Shown here in pieces: positions 9,097 through 15,621 of a DNA stretch of 64,000 bases. The position numbers and the translations under genes are program-made. The stretch comes from Paracoccaceae bacterium (lineage in GTDB: Bacteria; Pseudomonadota; Alphaproteobacteria; Rhodobacterales; Rhodobacteraceae), in the NCBI GenBank assembly GCA_016938875.1, contig JAFGTV010000008.1, forward strand, positions 310,001 to 374,000, in the 5' to 3' direction. The notes under the pieces are model-generated. The model saw nothing but the letters and a program-made list of their open reading frames with translations. It made no database searches and was not told the DNA's origin. Within the stretch, counting starts at the first letter, position 1; each line of letters starts with the position of its first letter.

Positions 9097-9708
9097 TCAC
9101 CGTGGCGGGAACACCTTGCGCGCCAGCATCACCCGGCTGACGGCGGTCGCGAAACACAGCGCGCCGAACACCCAGGCCAGCGGCACGAATCCCCCCGGCC
9201 ACAGGCACAGCACCACGAAAAACGCGATCGTCTCGGTCCCCTCCAGCAAGCCGCCGGTGAAATAGAGCGATTTCACCCCGCGCGCGCGGGTCTCCATCCG
9301 CCGCCGCTCGGCCAGAATCGCAAAGCCCAGGAAACTCGCCCCGTTGGCATAAAAGCTGACCAACAAGAACGCCCCCGCCGCGCCGTTCGTGCCCGGATCC
9401 ATCCACACGAACCCCAAGGGGATCGCGCCGTAGAACAAAAAATCACTTGTGATATCCAGGTAGCCGCCGAAATCGGTCTTGGCCGTGGCCCGCGCCACCG
9501 CCCCGTCCAGCCCGTCCGCGACCCGGCTGGCCAAAAGCGGGGCCAGCGCCACCCCCGGCAGCCCCAGCGCAATCATCGCCGCCGCCAACAGCCCCAGCGC
9601 CAGGCCCGCCAGGGTCACCTGGTCGGCGGTGATCCCGCGCCCGGCCAACACCCCGCCCACCCGTTCCAGCGGCGGGTCGATCAGCCGTCGCATCATCCCA
9701 TCCAGCAT
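9097..9708 (-). CDS. CDP-alcohol phosphatidyltransferase family membrane protein
   Basis: This is a 203-residue integral membrane enzyme of the CDP-alcohol phosphotransferase family, which joins a CDP-linked lipid or alcohol to a second alcohol with release of CMP. The metal and nucleotide motif is complete: Asp65, Asp68-Gly69, Ala72-Arg73, Gly81, Asp85 and Asp89. About six hydrophobic segments are present. The start at 9708 (MLDGMMRRLIDPPLERVG) is preferred to one 54 bases upstream because a GAGGGGG stretch precedes it. The exact product (phosphatidylglycerophosphate, inositol or other) cannot be told. It converges on hisH. Confidence 0.88.
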   Translation of the reverse strand: MLDGMMRRLIDPPLERVGGVLAGRGITADQVTLAGLALGLLAAAMIALGLPGVALAPLLASRVADGLDGAVARATAKTDFGGYLDITSDFLFYGAIPLGFVWMDPGTNGAAGAFLLVSFYANGASFLGFAILAERRRMETRARGVKSLYFTGGLLEGTETIAFFVVLCLWPGGFVPLAWVFGALCFATAVSRVMLARKVFPPR

Positions 9709-9800
9709 CCGCGCCCCCTCTCGTGCCGCGCCATCATGGGCACGCGGCACGGCCCCTGACAACGGGGCTGACAGTCATGTGATTGGGGAACATGGGATAA

Positions 9801-9877
9801 TGGTACCGCCTTCCCGGTTTGAACGGGAGACCTCTGGATCCACAATCCAGCGCTCTAACCAACTGAGCTAAGGCGGC
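9801..9877 (-). tRNA. tRNA-His (anticodon GTG), A73 type without G-1
   Basis: Read on the minus strand, the acceptor stem is GCCGCCT paired with AGGCGGT (first pair G-U). The D-arm is GCTC/GAGC, the anticodon stem CTGGA/TCCAG carries loop TTGTGGA with anticodon GTG, and the T-stem is TCCCG/CGGGA. The discriminator is A73 and CCA is encoded. The base before position 1 is T, not G, so the usual G-1:C73 identity pair is absent. This matches the known derived tRNA-His of a large group of alphaproteobacteria. Confidence 0.96.
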
Positions 9878-9887
9878 ACTGAGGCGC

Positions 9888-9916
9888 GATTTAACGCCCC
9901 GCCGCCCGCAATGCAA
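9888..9916 (-). promoter_or_regulatory. Probable promoter of tRNA-His
   Basis: On the minus strand TTGCAT (9911-9916) and TAAATC (9888-9893) are separated by 17 bases, placing the transcription start a few bases before the mature tRNA end at 9877. Spacing and position are ideal for a stable-RNA promoter. Confidence 0.6.
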
Positions 9917-9930
9917 GCCCCGTTCACCCC

Positions 9931-10416
9931 TCAAAGTGCGATCTGCCAGACCTGTTCCACCAGATCGCAGCCGAAATTGCGCACCGGCTGCGCGCGGACC
10001 ACCTCGAACCCCGCCCGCGCATAAAGCGCGCAGGCCGCGCGGTGGCTTTCATGGGTCCATAGCGTCATCCGCGCAAAGCCGCACGCACGCGCATGATCCA
10101 GACACAGGCCCAGCATCCGCGCGCCCAGCCCCTGGCCGCGCGCCTCGGGCTCGATCAGGAACAGCCGCAATTTGGCCACCCTCGGCGCATCCCCCTTGAC
10201 GCAAAAGATCGAGCCCAGCCGCTGCCCGCCACGATGGGCGATCCAGGCGCGCTCGCACAGCGGATCGCGCGCGGCCAGATAGGCGGCCAGAATCCCGGCC
10301 ACAACCGGCTCGAAACTGGCATCGAACCCTTCCTCTGTCGCATAAAGCTCGGCATGGCGCTGGATCACCCAGCCCGCATCGCCAATCCCCAGATCCCGAA
10401 ACGCAATCTCTGCCAT
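9931..10416 (-). CDS. GNAT family N-acetyltransferase
   Basis: This is a 161-residue Gcn5-related acetyltransferase. The acetyl-CoA binding loop is seen in LFLIEPEARGQGLGARMLGLCLDHA, followed by LWTHESHRAACALYARAGFEVV, the usual beta6-beta7 end. The start at 10416 (MAEIAFRDL) is chosen by family-like length; the open frame runs on upstream without resemblance, and no strong ribosome binding site decides the question. In related bacteria such single-domain proteins are sometimes fused to MarR regulators; here no regulator is attached. The acceptor substrate is unknown. Confidence 0.85.
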   Translation of the reverse strand: MAEIAFRDLGIGDAGWVIQRHAELYATEEGFDASFEPVVAGILAAYLAARDPLCERAWIAHRGGQRLGSIFCVKGDAPRVAKLRLFLIEPEARGQGLGARMLGLCLDHARACGFARMTLWTHESHRAACALYARAGFEVVRAQPVRNFGCDLVEQVWQIAL

Positions 10417-10557
10417 GGCGACAGGGAACGCCGCACGCCATTGCGCGGTCAAGCCCCCTTCTTCTGGGCGCAAATACCCAAATCCCGCCGCCCACCACCC
10501 TTGCCAGGGCCGGGGCAACGCGCTAGGCCAACCGCGGACCAGAACGGGGGGCCACCC

Positions 10558-10773
10558 ATGAGCATCGACAAGCAAAGCGATTTCGCCGCCAACCTTCAGA
10601 TCGGGCCGACCAGCCTGGGCATGGTGCGGATCTACGTTCAGGGCGACGGTGTCGATCTGCCGATGGATTTCGAGCCCGAAGAGGCCGAAGAGATCGCCGA
10701 CGAGATTCGCGCCGCCGCCGCACATGCCCGCGCCCAGACCGCGCCGGGCAAATCCCCTAAACCAAAGGGCTGA
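10558..10773 (+). CDS. Small conserved protein (DUF6324-like)
   Basis: This is a 71-residue acidic protein (MSIDKQSDFAANLQIGPTSLGM and on, with PEEAEEIADEIRAAAAHA as a likely C-terminal helix). I recognise it as resembling a short family of unknown function widespread in Rhodobacteraceae, which I believe is DUF6324, but the number is from memory. It has no signal peptide or membrane segment. The helix plus small beta region suggest a compact cytosolic protein. It is divergent from the GNAT gene, and its 3' end overlaps the end of mmcB by 17 bases in convergent orientation. Confidence 0.7.
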   Translation: MSIDKQSDFAANLQIGPTSLGMVRIYVQGDGVDLPMDFEPEEAEEIADEIRAAAAHARAQTAPGKSPKPKG

Positions 10774-11233
10774 TCCCCGGGTCGCGCACCGCCTGCAACC
10801 GCAGCGCCGCGTGGCGGGCAAAGCTGCGCGTCAGCACCTTGCGCCGGGCCGGGGCCAGGGCCGTCTCTGGCCCCTCGCGCACCACTTCTGCGCCGTACCC
10901 ATCGGCCAGGATCAGCCCGGTCTCATCGGGCAGGATATCGACCGGGAAATCCGCCGCCACTGCCCAAAAGAACCTGTCGCACCAGGGCAGATAGCCCCGC
11001 CACTTGCGATCGGCGGCGAAATCGGCGCGGCTCGACTTGCACTCGATCACCCAGATCTCGCCGGCCGGGCCCAGCGCCATCACATCCACCCGCAGCCCCG
11101 GTGCAGGCACCATTTCCTCGATCGAGGCGAATCCCAGATCGCGCAGATGCCGACAAACCCCGCGCGCCAGAACCTGGCCCGGGGTCAGGGCCAGGGGCGC
11201 GGGGATCGGCGGGGGCGTGGTGGGATCGGACAT
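10757..11233 (-). CDS. mmcB: MmcB-family DNA repair protein (PD-(D/E)XK-like)
   Basis: This 158-residue protein of the MmcB family has a predicted PD-(D/E)XK nuclease fold. The core is visible as RVDVMAL followed by IWVIECKSSRADF, giving the Asp and Glu-x-Lys of the active site. In Caulobacter MmcB belongs to the SOS response to mitomycin C; its biochemical activity is not settled. No obvious LexA box was recognised upstream, so SOS control here is unproven. The 3' end overlaps the small DUF gene by 17 bases, tail to tail. Confidence 0.85.
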   Translation of the reverse strand: MSDPTTPPPIPAPLALTPGQVLARGVCRHLRDLGFASIEEMVPAPGLRVDVMALGPAGEIWVIECKSSRADFAADRKWRGYLPWCDRFFWAVAADFPVDILPDETGLILADGYGAEVVREGPETALAPARRKVLTRSFARHAALRLQAVRDPGISPLV

Positions 11234-11271
11234 GGGGGGATGATGAACAATACAGGAACATCTGACAAGCC

Positions 11272-11300
11272 TTGCAGCGCCCCCCTGCCCGCCCTATGTC
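11272..11300 (+). promoter_or_regulatory. Promoter candidate for the structured RNA
   Basis: TTGCAG at 11272-11277 and TATGTC at 11295-11300 are separated by exactly 17 bases. The predicted start near 11307 falls just before the left arm of the terminal stem of the RNA candidate. It resembles the stable-RNA promoters of this window. Confidence 0.5.
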
Positions 11301-11306
11301 TGGGTC

Positions 11307-11467
11307 AAGGCGGGTTCTGCCCCTCTCGTGACGAGGTCAAATTCCGGTGGCCTTAAGCAAATCCGAGGGAGCTGGCTCTGTCCGGGTCCTGGCCCGGTTA
11401 CCTGGTGCCCACCTGTATAAACAGGTCCTCGGGAATTCGTTGCCTCAACGGTCGTGGTGGTCCCGCC
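11307..11467 (+). ncRNA. Structured small RNA candidate (6S/SsrS-like is one possibility)
   Basis: This 322-base gene-free interval (11234-11555) contains about 160 bases that fold well. The ends pair (GGCGGG at 11309 with CCCGCC at 11462-11467), an inner stem CCGAGG/CCTCGG encloses CCGGG-CCCGG and ACCTGT-ATAA-ACAGGT hairpins, and CGTTG-CCT-CAACG forms another. A well-placed promoter lies immediately upstream. No open frame with protein character is present. Length and terminal pairing would suit a 6S RNA, but I cannot confirm the family; SRP RNA, tmRNA and RNase P signatures are absent. Confidence 0.45.
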
Positions 11468-11490
11468 CCAAACCCCCGACATGACACGCG

Positions 11491-11520
11491 CCCAAAGAAA
11501 AGGCGGCCCAAGGGGCCGCC
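11491..11520 (-). terminator. Intrinsic terminator of the small membrane protein gene
   Basis: On the minus strand an 8-bp GC stem (arms 11502-11509 and 11513-11520, loop of three) is followed by TTTTCTTT, 35 bases after the stop codon of the gene that ends at 11556. Confidence 0.8.
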
Positions 11521-11555
11521 AGTTTGTGCATCGTGAATGAAGAGGTGTTGCGCCG

Positions 11556-11888
11556 TCAGCGCGGCATCCGCCGGTCGTCGCGCGCCCGAACCGGGATCGG
11601 AACCAGCGCCTGGGCCATGCCGCGCACCCGCTCGGGGCGGCGGCCGCCGCGCGAATTGTCGTCCTCGTCGCGGCCCATCGACATGATGGCGATGCCGAAC
11701 TGGACCCCGGAAAAGACGATCCCGTTGAACAGAACCAGCAGGCCCACGGCCATCCAGCCCGCTGCGTCATGACTGACGAGGTGCCACAGGTTGGCCACGT
11801 TGAAATACAGCAACATCGCAACGAACGCGCCCGACAGGGCGAACCCGATGATCGAGTGGCGGATATAAAGACTGATCAGCTTGGGCAT
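11556..11888 (-). CDS. Small conserved membrane protein, function unknown
   Basis: This 110-residue protein has two hydrophobic segments, about residues 11-35 (IIGFALSGAFVAMLLYF) and 45-70 (AGWMAVGLLVLFNGIVFSGVQFGIAIM), then a basic, arginine-rich C-terminal tail (RGGRRPERVRGMAQ). The start at 11888 gives the short basic N-terminus MPKLISLYIRH; an earlier ATG 54 bases upstream adds an unlikely leader. I do not recognise a family with a known role. It probably sits in the inner membrane with the tail in the cytoplasm. It is monocistronic and closed by a clear terminator. Confidence 0.75.
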   Translation of the reverse strand: MPKLISLYIRHSIIGFALSGAFVAMLLYFNVANLWHLVSHDAAGWMAVGLLVLFNGIVFSGVQFGIAIMSMGRDEDDNSRGGRRPERVRGMAQALVPIPVRARDDRRMPR

Positions 11889-12034
11889 AGCGGTTCTCCG
11901 TTGCTTGCCCCTATTAGGTAGGTGTTTTTGGAAAGATTCCAAGTGCTAACTTGTGCACCCTGCCCCCGCGTGCCCACTGGCGCCCCTGCCCGTTCCGCGC
12001 CATGGTGGCCCCGTCCCCGACCCCGGAGTCCAAG

Positions 12035-12757
12035 ATGCTGACCCTGCATGTCTTTGCGCCTGCGCTGAATACCATCAGCCCAAGCCCGTTTTCCGTCAAA
12101 TCGCTGCTGTTGCTGGAACTCAGCGGTTTGCCCTGGACCCGCGTGACGGGCGACCCGCGCAAGGCGCCGCTGGGCAAGCTGCCGGTGCTGGTGGACGCGG
12201 GCCGCGCGATCCCTGATTCGCAGGCAATCCAGCGCCACCTGGCCACCGCCCACGGGTTCGACCCCGACGCCCATCTGGACGCCCATAGCCGCGCCATGGG
12301 CGAGGCGATCCGGCACATGATCGAGGATCACCTTTACTGGGTGCTGGTGCATGCACGCTGGATCGAACAGCCCCAGGCGACCCGCGCGGCGTTTTTCGGC
12401 CGGGTGCCCGCCCCCCTGCGGGCGCCGATCTTTGCCATGGTGCGCCGCCAGATCCGCCGCGCGCTGCACGCCCAGGGGATGGGGCGCCACAGCCCCGCGC
12501 AGATCCACGCCATGGGCCAGGAGGGGCTGGCCGCCCTGGCCAGCCTGCTGGGCGCGGGGCCCTATCTGTTCGGGGATCGGCCAGCGGGGGCCGATACGGT
12601 CCTGTTCGGGTTTCTGGAAAATGTGCTGGCGGCGGATCTGGACACCCCGCTGCGGGTGGCGGCGCGGGCGCAACCGGCGCTGGTGGCCTATCACCAACGC
12701 CTGCGCCAGGGCATCGCCGCGCCGCTGTTGGGCCGGGGGCCGGGGGCGCGGGGCTAG
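12035..12757 (+). CDS. Glutathione S-transferase-like protein (Faxc/metaxin-type)
   Basis: This 240-residue protein has a thioredoxin-like N-terminal GST domain (SPFSVKSLLLLELSGLPW, then GKLPVLVDAGRAIPDSQAIQRHLA) and an all-helical C-terminal domain ending in GAGPYLFGDRPAGADTVLFGFLENVL. The pattern matches the GST subgroup related to Faxc and metaxin rather than classical detoxifying enzymes. The start at 12035 is supported by GGAG at 12025-12028; earlier in-frame ATGs are not. Its substrate is unknown. The stop shares the palindrome CTAG with the stop of convergent nusB. Confidence 0.85.
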   Translation: MLTLHVFAPALNTISPSPFSVKSLLLLELSGLPWTRVTGDPRKAPLGKLPVLVDAGRAIPDSQAIQRHLATAHGFDPDAHLDAHSRAMGEAIRHMIEDHLYWVLVHARWIEQPQATRAAFFGRVPAPLRAPIFAMVRRQIRRALHAQGMGRHSPAQIHAMGQEGLAALASLLGAGPYLFGDRPAGADTVLFGFLENVLAADLDTPLRVAARAQPALVAYHQRLRQGIAAPLLGRGPGARG

Positions 12758-13218
12758 AACGCCTCGGGCCAGGCCTCGCGCGCCATGTGGTCCAGCACGC
12801 CGTTGACGAATTTCGGCTCGCGCCCCTCGGGGAAGAAGGCCTTGGCCACGTCGACATATTCGTTGATGACCACCTTGGGCGGGGTGTCGCCCGCGACCAG
12901 TTCGGCGCCGGCGGCGCGAAACAACGCACGCAGCGTCGGGTCGATCCGGGCGATGGGCCATTTGGCCACCAGCGCGCGGTCGGTCATCTGGTCGATCTTC
13001 GCCTGCTGGATCACCGCCGCCTCCAGCGTTGCGCGAAAGAGATCGACATCGCCCTCGGCCAGCTCCTCGCCGTCCTCATAGCCGATGCCAAAGCGCCACT
13101 GCTCGAACTCGCCGCGCACGGTGTCCACGCTCTGACCTGAATGTTCCATCTGGAACAGCGCCTGCACGGCATAAAGCCGGGCGGCTGATTTCATCTGGCG
13201 TTTGCTGGGGGCGGTCAT
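12754..13218 (-). CDS. nusB: Transcription antitermination factor NusB
   Basis: NusB (154 residues) binds boxA RNA with NusE and supports antitermination of rRNA transcription. The all-helical pattern is complete (SARLYAVQALFQMEHSG at the start, VVINEYVDVAKAFFPEGREPKFVNGVLDHMA at the end). Its ATG overlaps the ribH stop as ATGA (13215-13218), so it is the last gene of the ribE-ribB-ribH-nusB block, a linkage seen in many proteobacteria. The stop overlaps the GST gene by four bases in convergent orientation. Confidence 0.96.
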   Translation of the reverse strand: MTAPSKRQMKSAARLYAVQALFQMEHSGQSVDTVRGEFEQWRFGIGYEDGEELAEGDVDLFRATLEAAVIQQAKIDQMTDRALVAKWPIARIDPTLRALFRAAGAELVAGDTPPKVVINEYVDVAKAFFPEGREPKFVNGVLDHMAREAWPEAF

Positions 13219-13754
13219 GCGCGCTCGGTCCCTTCGGCGATCTGGAAACTGCCCGAGGGGCGAAAGCCGACGCCGCGGGTCTCGCCGCCCCATTTGCGGG
13301 CCAGCGCGATCAGGTGCAGGGCCGCCGCTGCCGCCCCGCCGCCCTTGTCCATGTCGGCCGGATCGGCGCGGACCACGGCCTGGGCGTGGTTTTCCACCGT
13401 CAGGATGCCGTTGCCGATCAGCGCGCCCTGCAACCCCAACAAGGTCAGCCCGCGCGAGCTGTCGTTGCACACGGTGTCGTAATGGGTCGTCTCGCCCCGG
13501 ATCACACAGCCCAGCGCGACGTAGCCGTCGAAATTCGACATCCGATGCGCCAGGGCAATGGCGCCGGGCAGTTCCAGCGCGCCGGGCAGCTCGACCAGCT
13601 CATGGGTGGCGCCTGCGCGCTCCAGCGTGGCGCGGGCCCCGGCGATCAGCATGTCGGCGATGTCGCGATAGAACGGGGCCACCGCGATCAGGATCTTGAC
13701 CGGCTTGTCAAAGCTGGGCAGCGGCAGGGTGGCGTGGGGGTCCGGTGCGGCCAT
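13215..13754 (-). CDS. ribH: 6,7-dimethyl-8-ribityllumazine synthase
   Basis: Lumazine synthase (179 residues) condenses 5-amino-6-ribitylaminouracil with 3,4-dihydroxy-2-butanone 4-phosphate, the penultimate riboflavin step. Motifs include FYRDIADMLIAGARA, the phosphate and ribityl site GCVIRGETTHYD, and GLTLLGLQGALIGNGILTVENHAQA with the catalytic His region. The length is slightly above the 155-160 of the minimal enzyme because of an N-terminal extension (MAAPDPHATLPLPSFDKP). It starts three bases after the ribB stop and overlaps nusB by four bases, so the genes are co-transcribed. Confidence 0.96.
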   Translation of the reverse strand: MAAPDPHATLPLPSFDKPVKILIAVAPFYRDIADMLIAGARATLERAGATHELVELPGALELPGAIALAHRMSNFDGYVALGCVIRGETTHYDTVCNDSSRGLTLLGLQGALIGNGILTVENHAQAVVRADPADMDKGGGAAAAALHLIALARKWGGETRGVGFRPSGSFQIAEGTERA

Positions 13755-13757
13755 GGC

Positions 13758-14858
13758 TCAGGCGCTCCTCTCGATCTTGCGGGTGCCCTCGATGGACAGG
13801 CCATAGGCCTCCAGGCCGATGACCTTGGGCAGGGGGGAATCGGTCAGCAGTTCCAGTTTGTGCAGGCCCAGCGCGGCCAGGATCTGCGCGCCCAGCCCGT
13901 ATTGCCGCAGCGTCTGCGGAGAGGCGGCGCCGTCGGTCACCAGCTTCATCGTGGTGTCGCGCAACAGCACGACCACGCCGCGCCCCTCGTCGGCGATGAT
14001 CTGCATCGCCGCACCCAGTTCGCCCGCGGGATGCGGGCCCAGGCCCAGCACGTCCTGCAACGGGTCCAGCGCATGCATCCGCACCAGCACCGGCGCGGGG
14101 GTCGAGATGTCGCCCTTGGTCAGCACGACATGTTCGGCCCCCTGGGTTTCGTCGGTATAGATATGCATCGTCCAGTCGCCCCCAAAGGCCGAGGTCACGC
14201 CACGGCTGGCGGTTTCGTTGACCAGGTTGTCGTGGCGACGGCGATAGCCGATCAGATCCGAGATCGTGCCGATTTTCAGCCCGTGCCGCTGGGCAAAGGA
14301 CACCAGGTCGGGCAGGCGCGCCATGGTGCCGTCCTCGTTCATGATCTCGCAGATCACGCCCGAGGGGTTCAGCCCGGCCAGACGGGCGACATCGACCGCC
14401 GCCTCGGTGTGACCGGCGCGCACCAGCACGCCGCCGTCGCGCGCGCGCAGCGGAAAGATATGGCCCGGGGTGGCGATATCCGACGCCCCCTTGCCCGCGT
14501 CGATGGCCACGGCGACGGTGCGGGCCCGGTCATGGGCGGAAATGCCGGTCGTCACCCCCTCGCGCGCCTCGATCGAGATGGTAAAGGCGGTCTCGTGGCG
14601 GCTGGAATTCTGCGAAGCCATCAGCGGCAGGCCCAGCGCGTCGATCCGGTCCCCCGGCAGCGACAGACAGATCAGCCCACGCCCGTGGGTCGCCATGAAG
14701 TTGATCGCCTCGGGCGTGGCCATCTGCGCGGGGATCACCAGATCGCCCTCGTTCTCGCGGTCCTCGTGATCGACCAGGATGAACATCCGCCCGTTGCGGG
14801 CGTCCTCGATGATTTCCTCGATCGAGGAAATCGCGTCGCTGAAATCTTCGTCGCTCAT
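13758..14858 (-). CDS. ribB: 3,4-dihydroxy-2-butanone-4-phosphate synthase with degenerate GTP cyclohydrolase II domain (RibBX type)
   Basis: The N-terminal half of this 366-residue protein is RibB, making dihydroxybutanone phosphate from ribulose 5-phosphate (DHEDRENEGDL at residues 30-40, then THGRGLICL and HTEAAVDVA). The C-terminal part (about 210-366) has the RibA fold, but where GTP cyclohydrolase II carries its zinc cysteines (S-E-C-L-T-G-D...LRCDCG) this protein reads HALDPLQDVLGLGPHPAGELG with no cysteine. GTP cyclohydrolase II activity is therefore unlikely, as described for RibBX proteins of proteobacteria. The ATG overlaps the ribE stop (ATGA at 14855-14858); an ATG four codons earlier is also possible. 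Confidence 0.9.
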   Translation of the reverse strand: MSDEDFSDAISSIEEIIEDARNGRMFILVDHEDRENEGDLVIPAQMATPEAINFMATHGRGLICLSLPGDRIDALGLPLMASQNSSRHETAFTISIEAREGVTTGISAHDRARTVAVAIDAGKGASDIATPGHIFPLRARDGGVLVRAGHTEAAVDVARLAGLNPSGVICEIMNEDGTMARLPDLVSFAQRHGLKIGTISDLIGYRRRHDNLVNETASRGVTSAFGGDWTMHIYTDETQGAEHVVLTKGDISTPAPVLVRMHALDPLQDVLGLGPHPAGELGAAMQIIADEGRGVVVLLRDTTMKLVTDGAASPQTLRQYGLGAQILAALGLHKLELLTDSPLPKVIGLEAYGLSIEGTRKIERSA

Positions 14859-15460
14859 GCCGCGCCCCATTCGTTCAGGCGCGCGACATAGCGGGCCAGC
14901 GTGTCGATCTCAAGGTTGACCTTGTCGCCCACCTGCGCGGTCCCCCAGGTGGTGGCCTCTTTGGTGTGGGGAATGAAGTTGACGCCGAACACCGCGCCGT
15001 CCACCTCGTTCACGGTCAGCGAGGCACCGTTCAGCGCGACCGACCCCTTGGGCGCGATATATTTGGCCAGCGCGTCCGGGGCGCGGAATTGGATCCGCGT
15101 GCTGTCGCCCTCCTGGGCCATGGCCACGATGTCGGCCAGCCCGTCGACATGGCCCGACACGATATGCCCGCCCATCTCGTCGCCCAGCCGCAGCGCGCGT
15201 TCCAGGTTGATCCGCCCCCCCGGCACCCAGCTGCGCAGGTTGGTCTTGGACACCGTCTCGCCCGAGATGGAAACCTCGAACCAGGCACCGGTCTCCTCGG
15301 CCCCGCGATCGGTCACGGTCAGGCAAACCCCGTCGCAAGCGATCGAGGCGCCGATGGCGATCGTGTCGGGCGCATAGCCGCAGCCGATCCGGGCGGTCAG
15401 GTCGCCCTTCTGCTCCAGCGCGCGAATGGTGCCGATATCGGTGATGATGCCAGTGAACAT
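14855..15460 (-). CDS. ribE: Riboflavin synthase, alpha subunit
   Basis: Riboflavin synthase (201 residues) dismutates two lumazine molecules to riboflavin and the pyrimidinedione. It contains two homologous lumazine-binding barrels, residues about 1-95 and 98-190. The start is MFTGIITDIG, the first barrel has ACDGVCLTV, and the second has GHIVSGHVDG and ALNGASLTVNEVDG. The ATG at 15460 has AAGGAG upstream. It heads the ribE-ribB-ribH-nusB block. No FMN riboswitch signature is recognisable in the 161 bases upstream, which are shared with the divergent capsule gene. Confidence 0.96.
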   Translation of the reverse strand: MFTGIITDIGTIRALEQKGDLTARIGCGYAPDTIAIGASIACDGVCLTVTDRGAEETGAWFEVSISGETVSKTNLRSWVPGGRINLERALRLGDEMGGHIVSGHVDGLADIVAMAQEGDSTRIQFRAPDALAKYIAPKGSVALNGASLTVNEVDGAVFGVNFIPHTKEATTWGTAQVGDKVNLEIDTLARYVARLNEWGAA

Positions 15461-15621
15461 GCAACGCTCCTTGGGCCGGTGTCGCGCACCACCTAGCCGC
15501 TGTCCCCGCCAAGGGCAAGCGGTGCGCGCGCCGCAGCACCCCCAAGGGGCGGCATATCGGGCGGATCGGGGCCACGGGACGCGGGCGGCGGGGCTTTCGC
15601 CCGGGCGCGAAAGGTGCATCT

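Noticed and set aside
15461-15621. FMN riboswitch in front of ribE
   Set aside because: The conserved FMN-aptamer blocks were not found in the 161-base interval, and the region is shared with the divergent kpsS.
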